Positions 45,145 to 54,594 of a stretch of 64,000 nt of DNA are shown here, in pieces (positions within the stretch are counted from its first letter, which is position 1; each line of letters starts with the position of its first letter). The translations under genes and the position numbers were made by a program. The stretch covers positions 62,001-126,000 of the forward strand of contig NZ_JAKNHJ010000002.1 in the NCBI RefSeq assembly GCF_022133705.1. The letters run 5' to 3'. The DNA is from Varibaculum cambriense (GTDB lineage Bacteria > Actinomycetota > Actinomycetes > Actinomycetales > Actinomycetaceae). The notes under the pieces were generated by a model. It saw nothing but the letters and a program-made list of their open reading frames with translations, was not told the DNA's origin and made no database searches.

Positions 45145-46332
45145 GTGGCTGAAGCGCGTGATAAAAATCCAGAACGCACCGATCAAGCACATAACTTGAT
45201 TCGGCGCGGCGGACAAGCCCCCCTCGCCATCATGGCAGATCGGGCAAGCGGCGTCCTCGTAGGGCAAGCATGCGGTAACGCTTTAGGAGTTGGCTACGAA
45301 TTTAAAACTCCCACTCTAGAAGGAATTCCCCGAATGCAGGGAGCCAACGGACGGTTAAGTCCGGGAGAATGGTCGGAAGCCACCCAGCTGGGGATCTGTA
45401 TAGCAGAAGTTGCGGTCACCGGAATCGATTTGACCACAGAAGAAGGCTTAGATGCAGTCGCTACTCGTTTTTTAGCCTGGTACCACGGGGGAACCCGTAA
45501 AATAGATGCGCCCACCAGAGTGGTGTTAGAAACTACCAGCAATGACATTTCCAATATGAATCCCGCCCGAAAAATGCGTTCGGCCGCTGCATATTTTCAC
45601 TTGCGTACCCGGCGTACTTCCGGAGCCGGTACGCTCAGCCGTTGCGCTATTTTGGGGCTTACCCGAATAAAAGATCCCCAATGGACAGCAGAGTCAGTAC
45701 GGGCAGTATCCGAACTAACCCATGTAGATCCCTTAGCCAGTGAAGCAGCGGTTATCTATGCGGAAGCGATCCGCCGAGCCGTTACCGATCCGCTCCCCGG
45801 CGAGGAAACCTGGGTAAACCGGATCAACCTGGGGGCGGGAATAGCGCTACTACCCACAGCTCGCCGCGAACAGTGGCACGAATGGTTACAACAAGCCGAG
45901 GAAACCTACTTCAAACCTCCGCGTGACAACACCTATGCAGTTACCGCTTTACAAGCAGTGGCAGGGATTTTACAGGCCGTGAAAATCGAGCATGCCGGGA
46001 TGCCGCTCAGCGGACAAGATGCCTTCCGGCGCGCTACCTCACTCGCGGTACAACTAGGAGGAGCAACTGACACTATTGCCGGTTTAGTGGGGGCATTATT
46101 TGCATCCGGAATTGGGCTCGCGCAAATACCTGCCGATCTGCAAACGAGGTTGCACGGCTGGCCGGGACTAAAAGCTGACGCTCTTTCCGAAATGGGGTTA
46201 GGAACTGCGCTAGCGGGGGTAGTGGGCACCCACGGAATGGCACGTATGATTGCCTCCGCCTCCTCACTTAACGATCTGATCGCCGCCCATCCTGATGCGG
46301 AACTAGATACTGTGACCACCCCGGAGCCTTAA
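45145..46332 (+). CDS. ADP-ribosylglycohydrolase-fold protein lacking metal-binding residues
   Basis: 395 residues with the all-helical ADP-ribosylglycohydrolase (DraG/ARH) layout. Usual catalytic marks are altered: GDALG is GNALG (44-48), the WTDDT metal motif is GEWSEAT (74-80), and GGDTDT is GGATDT (305-310). Three of the usual magnesium ligands are therefore gone, so it may bind ADP-ribose or another ligand without hydrolysis. GTG 45145 is the earliest start, but ATG 45232, nearer the conserved domain, is possible. No clear operon partner. Confidence 0.8.
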   Translation: MAEARDKNPERTDQAHNLIRRGGQAPLAIMADRASGVLVGQACGNALGVGYEFKTPTLEGIPRMQGANGRLSPGEWSEATQLGICIAEVAVTGIDLTTEEGLDAVATRFLAWYHGGTRKIDAPTRVVLETTSNDISNMNPARKMRSAAAYFHLRTRRTSGAGTLSRCAILGLTRIKDPQWTAESVRAVSELTHVDPLASEAAVIYAEAIRRAVTDPLPGEETWVNRINLGAGIALLPTARREQWHEWLQQAEETYFKPPRDNTYAVTALQAVAGILQAVKIEHAGMPLSGQDAFRRATSLAVQLGGATDTIAGLVGALFASGIGLAQIPADLQTRLHGWPGLKADALSEMGLGTALAGVVGTHGMARMIASASSLNDLIAAHPDAELDTVTTPEP

Positions 46333-46414
46333 AGCTTAAACAAATTAGTAATTAATCCCGGGGATAGATAAAGAATCTCTGAGTAAGCCTGCAAGAAAAA
46401 TCCCGCGGCGGCGA

Positions 46415-47293
46415 CTAACCGCGAACCATATTTTGATCAAGATAAATCTTGCCGGGAGTAAGCGATCCCCCGAATAATTCGGGAACCGTCACCATCGTGA
46501 ATCCTTGCGAGCGTAGATATTTAATAATCTCAGGTACTGCTTGAATGCTGGTGGGGTGAATATCATGCATCAAAATAATTGACCCTGGTTTAGTTTGCTG
46601 TTTTACCTGAGTTAGTACCGCATTCGGGTCACGATGCTTCCAATCTAAGGTGTCAACATCCCAGATCACAGCAGCATGATTCAAGGATTTCAAGACAGAA
46701 ATTACCCGGGGGTTAAAAGCTCCATAGGGTGGGCGGGTAAAGGTAATCTGCGCATTCGGGGCAGCTTTCTTGATCGCATCTGCCGTGCTGGTTATTTCGT
46801 TGACTATTTTGTCGTCAGGAAGCTTCGTTAACTGCGGATGGTTCCAGGTGTGAACACCCAGGGAGTGCCCCTCTTTGAACTCTCGTGCCACCGTATCCGG
46901 GTAAGTGGCAACCGACTTGCCCACCAGCAGGAAAGTAGCGGGAACATTTTCCGCCTTTAAAGTATCCAAGAGTTTCGGAGTGTCGGGGCCTGGTCCATCA
47001 TCAAAAGTTAGAGCCACACATTTTTCTTTAGTGCAATCTACCGGAGGACGAGTGAGAGTGGGGGTGGAAGTCGGGCTGGAAGTAGTAGTGGGGGGAGTAG
47101 TGGTGGTGGGAGCGGTTTTGGAAGGCTTAGTTTTAGTAGGGGTCGTTTTCGAAGTTGAGGTGGAGGCTGTTGCTTTCGGGGTTCCCGAATCCCTGGTTGC
47201 CGCGTAAGCGACCACCATAGCCGAACACAATAACGCCACCCCTACGATTACCCCGAGCATTACTTTGAAGTTACGAGGACGCGACAAGCCCAT
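46415..47293 (-). CDS. Membrane-anchored polysaccharide deacetylase (CE4)
   Basis: 292 residues: an N-terminal membrane anchor (about 10-30), a Thr/Pro/Lys-rich wall linker (about 35-80), then a NodB-type deacetylase. All five CE4 motifs are present: TFDDGP, HTWNHP, RPPYGAF, DVDTLDW and LMHDIH. It likely removes acetyl groups from peptidoglycan N-acetylglucosamine or another wall glycan, outside the membrane, with a divalent metal. Confidence 0.93.
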   Translation of the reverse strand: MGLSRPRNFKVMLGVIVGVALLCSAMVVAYAATRDSGTPKATASTSTSKTTPTKTKPSKTAPTTTTPPTTTSSPTSTPTLTRPPVDCTKEKCVALTFDDGPGPDTPKLLDTLKAENVPATFLLVGKSVATYPDTVAREFKEGHSLGVHTWNHPQLTKLPDDKIVNEITSTADAIKKAAPNAQITFTRPPYGAFNPRVISVLKSLNHAAVIWDVDTLDWKHRDPNAVLTQVKQQTKPGSIILMHDIHPTSIQAVPEIIKYLRSQGFTMVTVPELFGGSLTPGKIYLDQNMVRG

Positions 47294-47422
47294 CTCAATT
47301 CTCCCACTGCAATAAGACTACATGGATATCCTAACCTGCTGATTTTTGAACAGCCCTAATAAGGGAGAAAAAGCGGTAAAAATCTCGGTAAAACTACGAT
47401 TTTATTGGCGCTTTGTATGGAA

Positions 47423-48280
47423 TTAGCAGGCGCTAAGTAGGCAAATGGTGGCCGCAGCCGCAATCGCCCCGCAGACAGCGGCATTGCCATGGTAGACGTC
47501 TTGCCCTTCCGGGGAGCACAGATCAGAAATGCAGCGCACCGCCAAGAAGGGAACCTGGGATAAAAATGCCACTTGGGCTGCGGCGGCTGACTCCATTTCT
47601 GCGGCTAGAGCGGTAGGAAAGGCCGATCGTACTGCATTTACATTGGAGTCAGTAATAAAAGAATCTCCCGTAGCTATAGTGCCGCAACGTGCCGGGATCT
47701 CTTCTAAAGCGCCTGCAAGTTCCGTCTCTGCAGTAAAAATCGGATTTTTAAATGTAACAGCACCGGTTGCAGTACTTGAATCCTTTTTATCGCTAGCAGT
47801 CAATAGGCTACGGGCACTAGCTAGTAATCTTTCGTTACCTGCGTAGGAGGGAGGCATCCCCGGCAGCTGCCCGCGCTGATAACCAAAAGCGGTAGCGTCT
47901 GCGCTGTGGAACACATAGTTGTCGCCGAAAACAACTTCCCCCACCTGGCTGTCTTTGGCTAAACCACCAGCGGTGCCTGAATATAGCACTTGGCGTGCCC
48001 CTAATACCTCAATCGCGATCGCAGTGGTGCGGGCGGCATTAACCATTCCCACCCCGCTTTGCACGCCCAGAGTTTTCCCGGGGATTTCCGGCAGATCTAG
48101 GGAATAAAACCGCAGTCCCGAGAGCTCTTTACCAGGAGTGGGGAATACTTTTTCGGGATCTGGTGGCTGGCAAGAGTCCTCAAAACGGTGAGCCAGGCAC
48201 TCCTGTAGCCACGTTCGGTTGACGAAGGGCGCCAGTTCGGTCAGTTCCGCGCAAATAATAACAGTGTCACAGCTGTTCAT
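47423..48280 (-). CDS. mtnN: 5'-Methylthioadenosine/S-adenosylhomocysteine nucleosidase
   Basis: PNP-fold nucleosidase, 285 residues, cleaving adenine from SAH and MTA. Marks: GVQSGVGMVNAARTTA, YSGTAGGLA, ATGDSFITD, the AAEMESAAAAQVA active-site glutamate and RCISDLC aspartate. An insert of about 50 residues near the start (about 15-60) makes it longer than E. coli Pfs. The 12-bp gap to upstream luxS supports SAH-to-homocysteine recycling; futalosine hydrolase is an alternative that the luxS link and the classical men genes make unlikely. Confidence 0.85.
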   Translation of the reverse strand: MNSCDTVIICAELTELAPFVNRTWLQECLAHRFEDSCQPPDPEKVFPTPGKELSGLRFYSLDLPEIPGKTLGVQSGVGMVNAARTTAIAIEVLGARQVLYSGTAGGLAKDSQVGEVVFGDNYVFHSADATAFGYQRGQLPGMPPSYAGNERLLASARSLLTASDKKDSSTATGAVTFKNPIFTAETELAGALEEIPARCGTIATGDSFITDSNVNAVRSAFPTALAAEMESAAAAQVAFLSQVPFLAVRCISDLCSPEGQDVYHGNAAVCGAIAAAATICLLSAC

Positions 48281-48292
48281 AGCGGTTTTCTC

Positions 48293-48754
48293 CTAACGAT
48301 AAACCTGATTCCAGCTTTCTCGTGCTGCCAAGAAGTGAGCGGTAGCTTCTTGCGCACCTTTCAAACTATGGTGAGCGCCCCACCCGCATTGGCGTTCGTT
48401 CGCCGCGGGAACCTGGTCGGCACTTTGAATATCTTCAAAAGTTGTGGCCAGTAGCTGGATGAACTCGTCAGGTTCTACCCCCAGCATCAGGGCATAAAAC
48501 CCGGTTTGGCAACCCATAGGCGAAAAATCAATCAACTTATCGGTGTGGTTGCGCATCAGTTCCGCGCTTAGATGCTCAATCGAGTGCACGGTGTCCATTT
48601 CCAAGTGTTCCTGGTTTGGTTGACAAAAACGCACATCGTATTTGACCAGTTCATCTCCGCCAGGTAGTTGTTTGCGGTCGGCTACCCGCACAAAGGGAGC
48701 CGCCACTTTCGTGTGGTCTAGGTTGAAAGATTCCACGTTCATGCGCTCGCTCAT
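48293..48754 (-). CDS. luxS: S-ribosylhomocysteine lyase
   Basis: 153-residue iron/zinc enzyme that splits S-ribosylhomocysteine into homocysteine and DPD, the AI-2 precursor. The metal-binding HTVHSIEHL (HxxxEH) and the catalytic/ligand cysteine region [10 protein letters not shown] are present, as is a second Cys near QCGWGAHHS. First gene of luxS-mtnN. Confidence 0.96.
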   Translation of the reverse strand: MSERMNVESFNLDHTKVAAPFVRVADRKQLPGGDELVKYDVRFCQPNQEHLEMDTVHSIEHLSAELMRNHTDKLIDFSPMGCQTGFYALMLGVEPDEFIQLLATTFEDIQSADQVPAANERQCGWGAHHSLKGAQEATAHFLAARESWNQVYR

Positions 48755-48853
48755 CGCCTACTCCTTAATTCTCAGCTGTTCTGGATACCACCTTATCTAC
48801 AATCATTCGCGTGTGGGGGCTAGCTTGCCGTCGTTGCGGGTCTGGCTCGGGTT

Positions 48854-48892
48854 GCGCGGGGGATAAGTTTTTCCTCCTGCCGTTTTCCGCGC
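48854..48892 (-). repeat. Tail half-unit beside module A, copy 5
   Basis: GCGCGGGGGATAAGTTTTTCCTCC-type half-unit ending GTTTTCCGCGC, on the same side of module A (relative to its orientation) as at 13908 and 56384. Confidence 0.6.
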
Positions 48893-48992
48893 GGAGCCTG
48901 GGTTTTTCCTCCTGCCCAAGAATTCGGAAAACGTAGCGGCGTTTCCCGAATTCTTATGCCCACCGCACCCACTCGGATAAAACCTAGGCTCC
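48893..48992 (-). repeat. Dispersed repeat module A, copy 5 (reverse)
   Basis: Arms GGAGCCTGGG and CCTAGGCTCC with one G-U. Conserved core in reverse, with inner palindrome AATTCGGAAAACG / CGTTTCCCGAATT and CACTCGGATAAAACC end. Confidence 0.85.
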
Positions 48993-49017
48993 CCGCTCGC
49001 TGGTACCGCCTACGTAC

Positions 49018-49106
49018 GGGTCGGGTGGTAAAAGATGCGAGAGGGGGCTTGAGCCGAGCGAAGCAAGGCTCACCGGGGTCCCCCGAGCGCTTTTACGGCC
49101 CGACCC
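49018..49106 (-). repeat. Dispersed repeat module B, copy 5 (reverse)
   Basis: Arms GGGTCGGGTGGTAAAAG and CTTTTACGGCCCGACCC around ATGCGAGAGGGGGCTT, GAGCCGAGCGAAGCAAGGCTC and GGGGTCCCCCGAGCG. It lies 25 bp after module A in the luxS-nrdH divergent gap. Confidence 0.85.
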
Positions 49107-49347
49107 GCTACAGGAGGTAAAGTCCGGCCGGGTGCGCGGACGACTGCGACACGCCGAAGGAAGTTTTTATCCACAATTTTGGTGGAACTGCTCACCAATC
49201 ATCTCGAACTAGATTTCACCCTAAAAGGCAGGCAGGTGCCGGGTGTCCAGCTAGTAGATTGTTCGGGGTCGCGGGGTATCCCCAGAAATTCGCCCTCTTT
49301 CCACCGGTTATCCCCAAACACATTATCTTGGGGTGCTGGTGTTGAGT

Positions 49348-49364
49348 CACTACTAGGTGTAGTG
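49348..49364. promoter_or_regulatory. Candidate NrdR-box-like palindrome upstream of nrdH
   Basis: CACTAC, TAGGT, GTAGTG is a perfect inverted repeat similar in size to NrdR boxes (ACACTATATATAGTGT type), 98 bp before nrdH. A partial second site (ACTACACTGATGTTATT) lies at 49399. NrdR control of nrd operons is common; this assignment is tentative. Confidence 0.4.
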
Positions 49365-49461
49365 TTTACTTCATCGCCTAAATGTGGCGGCATAAAAACT
49401 ACACTGATGTTATTCTTTGAATAGCGCAGACGAACAAAGCCAAATTAAGGAGCGCAGAAAC

Positions 49462-49710
49462 ATGTCGGTCACCGTTTACTCTAAGCCCCGTTGCGTACAG
49501 TGTGATGCGACCAAGCGCGCCCTCAAAAAGCAAGGAATTGCCTACGCGGAAGTTGATATGAGCCAGGATCTGGATGCGCTCGAGCATGTAAAGTCTTTAG
49601 GTTTCGTACAGGCTCCGGTAGTGGTCACTGATACCGATTCTTGGAGCGGATTCCGTCCCGATAAAATCAAGGGGATAGCGGTTGCTGCGCGTGCGGCAGC
49701 TACCGCCTAA
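49462..49710 (+). CDS. nrdH: Glutaredoxin-like protein NrdH
   Basis: 82-residue thioredoxin-fold electron donor to class Ib ribonucleotide reductase. Active site CVQC (in KPRCVQCDATKRAL) and the C-terminal WSGFRPDKI typical of NrdH. Start ATG 49462 follows AAGGAGCG; upstream in-frame codons are not conserved. Confidence 0.96.
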   Translation: MSVTVYSKPRCVQCDATKRALKKQGIAYAEVDMSQDLDALEHVKSLGFVQAPVVVTDTDSWSGFRPDKIKGIAVAARAAATA

Positions 49711-49853
49711 GGCAGGTGCGTCCTCTAAAACTTGTAATCTAGTTCCGAATACTTCCTGCTCTCCAAGAGGGGCGCGGTATTGCGGAGCAGATAATAATGG
49801 TTCATCCCAAAGCAGGTATTAACGAGAATAGAAAACAGTAAGGCAGGTCAAAG

Positions 49854-50267
49854 GTGAGTAATGCAGAACCCCTGCTAGTCTATTTTTCTTCCGCAACGGG
49901 TAACACTAAACGCTTCGTAGAAAAACTTGGCTTTCGCAATAAAAGGATTCCGCTGCGTCCTCGTGACGAATTCCTTTATGTAAACGAGCCCTACGTGATT
50001 GTGGTTCCTACCTATGGGGGTGGAAACATCAAAGGGGCTGTACCTAAGCAGGTAATCAAGTTCTTAAACGAAAAGAGCAACCGAGATCACTGTGTAGGGG
50101 TTATAGCCAGCGGAAACACAAACTTTGGCAAAGCATATTGCCTTGCCGGCGATATCCTCGCCCAAAAACTGAAAATCCCGTTTATGTACAAGTATGAACT
50201 CCTGGGAACCCCTCAGGACGTTGAGATATGCCGTAAAGGACTGAGTGAGTTTTGGCAGAAAATCTAA
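49854..50267 (+). CDS. nrdI: Flavodoxin-like NrdI
   Basis: 137-residue FMN protein that supplies the oxidant to assemble the dimanganese-tyrosyl cofactor of NrdF. The FMN phosphate loop is [10 protein letters not shown], and PTYGGGN plus [11 protein letters not shown] complete the flavin site. GTG start; the end overlaps nrdE by 16 bp. Confidence 0.96.
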   Translation: MSNAEPLLVYFSSATGNTKRFVEKLGFRNKRIPLRPRDEFLYVNEPYVIVVPTYGGGNIKGAVPKQVIKFLNEKSNRDHCVGVIASGNTNFGKAYCLAGDILAQKLKIPFMYKYELLGTPQDVEICRKGLSEFWQKI

Positions 50268-52408
50268 CTGACACCGGAGTAGAAACCGCGCCCGCTCCCG
50301 AGCTGGACTATCACGCTTTAAACGCGGAACTGAACCTGTATGACAAAGAGGGCAAGATCCAATTTTGGGCAGATAAAGAGGCAGCCCGCCAGTACTTTCT
50401 GCAGCACGTAAACCAGAACACTGTCTTCTTCCACGACCTGGAAGAAAAAATGAAATACCTGGTAGAGCAGGGGTATTACGAACAGGAAGTGGTAGACCAA
50501 TACCAATTCCAGTTTATTAAAGACCTGTTCAAACGAGCCTATGCCTATAAATTCCGTTTCCCCACCTTCCTGGGGGCGTTCAAATATTACACTTCCTACA
50601 CCTTGAAAACGTTCGACGGTAAACGCTACCTGGAACGCTTCGAGGATCGGGTATGCATGGTGGCACTTTACCTGGCACGCGGGGATGAAGAACTGGCAAT
50701 AAAGCTAGTAGACGAGATCATGACTGGTCGTTTCCAGCCGGCTACCCCCACTTTCCTAAATGCGGGCAAGAAAGCCCGCGGAGAACTGGTTTCCTGCTTC
50801 CTGCTGCGTATCGAGGACAATATGGAGTCGATCGCGCGGGGTATCAACTCTGCCCTGCAGCTTTCTAAGCGCGGAGGAGGGGTGGCCCTCTCGCTTACTA
50901 ACCTGCGGGAAGCGGGGGCTCCTATTAAGAAAATCGAAAATCAGTCCTCCGGGGTAGTGCCGGTAATGAAACTGCTCGAGGATTCGTTTTCTTACGCCAA
51001 CCAGTTGGGGGCGCGGCAAGGTGCCGGGGCAGTCTATCTAAATGCCCACCACCCCGACATTATGGAATTCTTGGACACGAAACGGGAAAATGCGGACGAG
51101 AAAATCCGGATTAAATCGCTGTCCCTGGGGGTGGTAATCCCGGATATTACCTTCCACCTGGCACGCAATAAAGAACCCATGTACCTGTTTAGCCCTTACG
51201 ATATAGAGCGGGTCTATGGGAAACCGATGAGCGATATTTCCATCACCGAGCATTATCGGGAAATGGTAGAGGACGGGCGGATCCGCAAAAAGAAGATTGA
51301 CGCGCGCCGTTTCTTCCAGACCCTGGCAGAGATCCAGTTCGAGTCGGGCTATCCCTATATCGTTTACGAGGACACCGTTAACCGCGCTAACCCGATTAAG
51401 GGTCGGATCTCTATGTCCAATCTGTGTTCCGAGATTCTGCAGGTATCCGAAAAGAGCGAGTTCAACGAGGACCTCACCTATGAGCAGGTGGGTAAAGATA
51501 TTTCCTGTAACCTAGCTTCGCTAAACATTGCGAAGACTATGGATTCTCCAGACTTTTCCGCCACCATTGAAACCGCGATACGTGGCCTGACCAGTGTGTC
51601 TGATTTGTCAAATATCCGGGCAGTGCCTTCGATTGAACGCGGAAATGCGATGAGCCACGCCATCGGCCTCGGGCAAATGAACCTGCACGGCTACCTGGCA
51701 CGGGAAAAGGTATTCTATGGCAGTGAAGAAGCCCTGGATTTCACCAATATGTATTTCATGACCGTGGCATTTGAAGCCATTAAAGCTTCGTGCAAGATTG
51801 CTAAGGAGCGCGGGGAACGCTTCGAAGGGTTCGAGGATTCGCAGTATTATTCCGGGCAGTATTTCGAGAAATATATTAACGGGGATTGGACTCCCAAGAC
51901 CGAGAAATGCCGTCAACTGCTAGAAAAATCTTCCATCAACGTACCTACCAGCGAAGATTGGAAAAAACTGGCGGAAAAAGTCCGGGAATACGGAATGTAC
52001 CACCAGAATCTGCAAGCGGTACCCCCAACCGGATCGATTTCCTATATCAATAACTCCACTTCCTCGATTCACCCGATTGTGGCCAAGATTGAAATTCGTA
52101 AAGAAGGTAAAATCGGGCGGGTTTACTATCCGGCTCCCTATATGGATAACGATAACCTGGAGTATTACCAGGATGCTTACGAGATTGGTCCCCAAAAGAT
52201 TATCGACACCTATGCGGTGGCCACCCAGCACGTAGACCAAGGGCTCAGCTTAACCCTGTTCTACCCGGATACGGTCACTACCCGCGAGGTAAACAAGAAC
52301 TATATTTATGCTTGGCGTAAAGGCATTAAGACCCTCTACTATATGCGTCTGCGTCAGCACGCCCTACAGGGAACCGAGGTCGAAGGCTGCGTATCCTGTA
52401 TGCTCTAA
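50252..52408 (+). CDS. nrdE: Class Ib ribonucleotide reductase alpha subunit
   Basis: 718-residue catalytic subunit. TTG start overlapping nrdI. Visible: substrate cysteine in [18 protein letters not shown] with the active-site Asn-x-Cys-x-Glu set, [28 protein letters not shown], and the C-terminal redox tail [10 protein letters not shown] whose cysteine pair is recharged by NrdH. It lacks the N-terminal ATP cone, as expected for class Ib. Confidence 0.98.
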   Translation: MAENLTDTGVETAPAPELDYHALNAELNLYDKEGKIQFWADKEAARQYFLQHVNQNTVFFHDLEEKMKYLVEQGYYEQEVVDQYQFQFIKDLFKRAYAYKFRFPTFLGAFKYYTSYTLKTFDGKRYLERFEDRVCMVALYLARGDEELAIKLVDEIMTGRFQPATPTFLNAGKKARGELVSCFLLRIEDNMESIARGINSALQLSKRGGGVALSLTNLREAGAPIKKIENQSSGVVPVMKLLEDSFSYANQLGARQGAGAVYLNAHHPDIMEFLDTKRENADEKIRIKSLSLGVVIPDITFHLARNKEPMYLFSPYDIERVYGKPMSDISITEHYREMVEDGRIRKKKIDARRFFQTLAEIQFESGYPYIVYEDTVNRANPIKGRISMSNLCSEILQVSEKSEFNEDLTYEQVGKDISCNLASLNIAKTMDSPDFSATIETAIRGLTSVSDLSNIRAVPSIERGNAMSHAIGLGQMNLHGYLAREKVFYGSEEALDFTNMYFMTVAFEAIKASCKIAKERGERFEGFEDSQYYSGQYFEKYINGDWTPKTEKCRQLLEKSSINVPTSEDWKKLAEKVREYGMYHQNLQAVPPTGSISYINNSTSSIHPIVAKIEIRKEGKIGRVYYPAPYMDNDNLEYYQDAYEIGPQKIIDTYAVATQHVDQGLSLTLFYPDTVTTREVNKNYIYAWRKGIKTLYYMRLRQHALQGTEVEGCVSCML

Positions 52409-52531
52409 GGCGCTGGAGGGCGTCGTAGCAGAGTCGGGAGACCATTTGTGAGCTTGCTCCGGTGCGGGGTTAGCGGCCGGGACAGTCAATCCTAAAGGCT
52501 GCCGGCAGGACTGAGACTTGCACCCAGCGCC
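52409..52531. other. Structured convergent intergenic region between nrdE and the SDR gene
   Basis: GGCGCTGG directly after the nrdE stop (52409-52416) pairs with CCAGCGCC at 52524-52531, closing a 107-base region that contains GAGC/GCTC and CAGTC/GACTG hairpins. It has no T-run. It could be a complex terminator or an unrecognised RNA; I could not match it to a known family. Confidence 0.4.
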
Positions 52532-52540
52532 ACCTGCAGT

Positions 52541-53317
52541 CTAATCCTGAGAGCGAGCTATCAGAGTGTTGGTTGCCTGGGCAACCGGACGGATAATAAC
52601 CCGGTCGATATTCACGTGTGGCGGACGCGATAGGCACCAGCTGATTAAATCCGCAATATCCGCGGCGACTAAAGGTTTTTCCACCCCGCGATAGACCTGC
52701 TCCGCGGCCTCTCTCGAGCCCAGGCGATTCAGAGAAAACTCGGGGGTTTTCACCATGCCCGGCGCGATTTCGATCAAGCGTACCGGCTCGCCCACCAGTT
52801 CTTGACGCAAAGTCAAGGGAATCATCTGTTCGGCGTGCTTAGCGGCCACGTACCCGCCGCCACCGGGATAGGTGTCGAGGGCGGCAGTAGAAGTAACATA
52901 CAGCAAGTCGCCACCATTTTCGCGCAGAGCAGGCAGAGTAGCTTGGGTGACATTCAATGCCGTAACCACGTTGCGCTGGTACATTTCTTCCCAGTCCGCT
53001 ACTTTGCCATCCGCTACCGAATCGGTGCCGATAGCGCCACCCGCGTTATTAACCACCGCGGTGAGCGAACCTTTTGATAACAGTTCAGCGACCATTTCCT
53101 CAACCGCCGCGCGGTCAGTTAAATCGCAGGCAAAGAACTCACAACCGGTTTCCGCCGCTAGTTTTTCCAGGCGTTCACGCCGGCGCGCTACCGCGATTAC
53201 TGCCCAACCGCTAGCACGTAGTTGCCGAACCGTTGCCTCGCCAATACCGGTAGAAGCACCAGTAACTAATACGCGGGAAGCGGGACGAGGCTGCGGGTAA
53301 GTAGGAATATCACTCAT
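52541..53317 (-). CDS. Short-chain dehydrogenase/reductase (YdfG-like)
   Basis: Classical SDR of 258 residues: cofactor motif TGASTGIG, basic RRRERLEKL suggesting NADP, VNNAGGA, catalytic Ser in VTSTAAL and YVAAK (Tyr-x-x-x-Lys). Similar proteins act on 3-hydroxy acids or serine, but substrate is not clear. It sits between nrdHIE and nrdF with no functional link seen. Confidence 0.9.
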   Translation of the reverse strand: MSDIPTYPQPRPASRVLVTGASTGIGEATVRQLRASGWAVIAVARRRERLEKLAAETGCEFFACDLTDRAAVEEMVAELLSKGSLTAVVNNAGGAIGTDSVADGKVADWEEMYQRNVVTALNVTQATLPALRENGGDLLYVTSTAALDTYPGGGGYVAAKHAEQMIPLTLRQELVGEPVRLIEIAPGMVKTPEFSLNRLGSREAAEQVYRGVEKPLVAADIADLISWCLSRPPHVNIDRVIIRPVAQATNTLIARSQD

Positions 53318-53381
53318 ACCTTTACGATAACCCGATTAAGGCAGTTGTGGGCAAAGGGGTTAAGAGATAAACCGGTAAATG

Positions 53382-53418
53382 TTTTGACCCGCCTGCTTAT
53401 AAGACAGGCGGGTCAAAA
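53382..53418. terminator. Terminator after nrdF
   Basis: TTTTGACCCGCCTG and CAGGCGGGTCAAAA form a perfect 14-bp stem with a 9-base loop, followed by A-rich/T-rich sequence; likely works for nrdF transcripts and insulates the SDR promoter. Confidence 0.75.
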
Positions 53419-53498
53419 AGCATTGTTTAGATCTGGCGCCGGGACACGAGGTCATGATCCATAAGAATCAGCCAGCGTCCTCGCCAAACGAAATAAAC

Positions 53499-54485
<987 letters not shown>

Positions 54486-54594
54486 TCATCCTCTGAGTTA
54501 ATTCGCGCAGCCGCCTCGTAAAGTTTGGGAGTTGCCCCGGGGCTACCATGCCAGTCTACAAGGCAAAGTAAAGTGCGGCATAGAATAGGAAACT

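Noticed and set aside
47423-48280. Futalosine hydrolase (mqnB)
   Set aside because: The gene is in operon with luxS and the genome uses the classical men route, so an MTA/SAH nucleosidase fits better.
52409-52531. Cobalamin riboswitch
   Set aside because: Short stretches recall parts of the cobalamin aptamer (GAGTCGGGAGACC, GGTGC), but they lie on opposite strands or in the wrong order and no gene follows that would be controlled.
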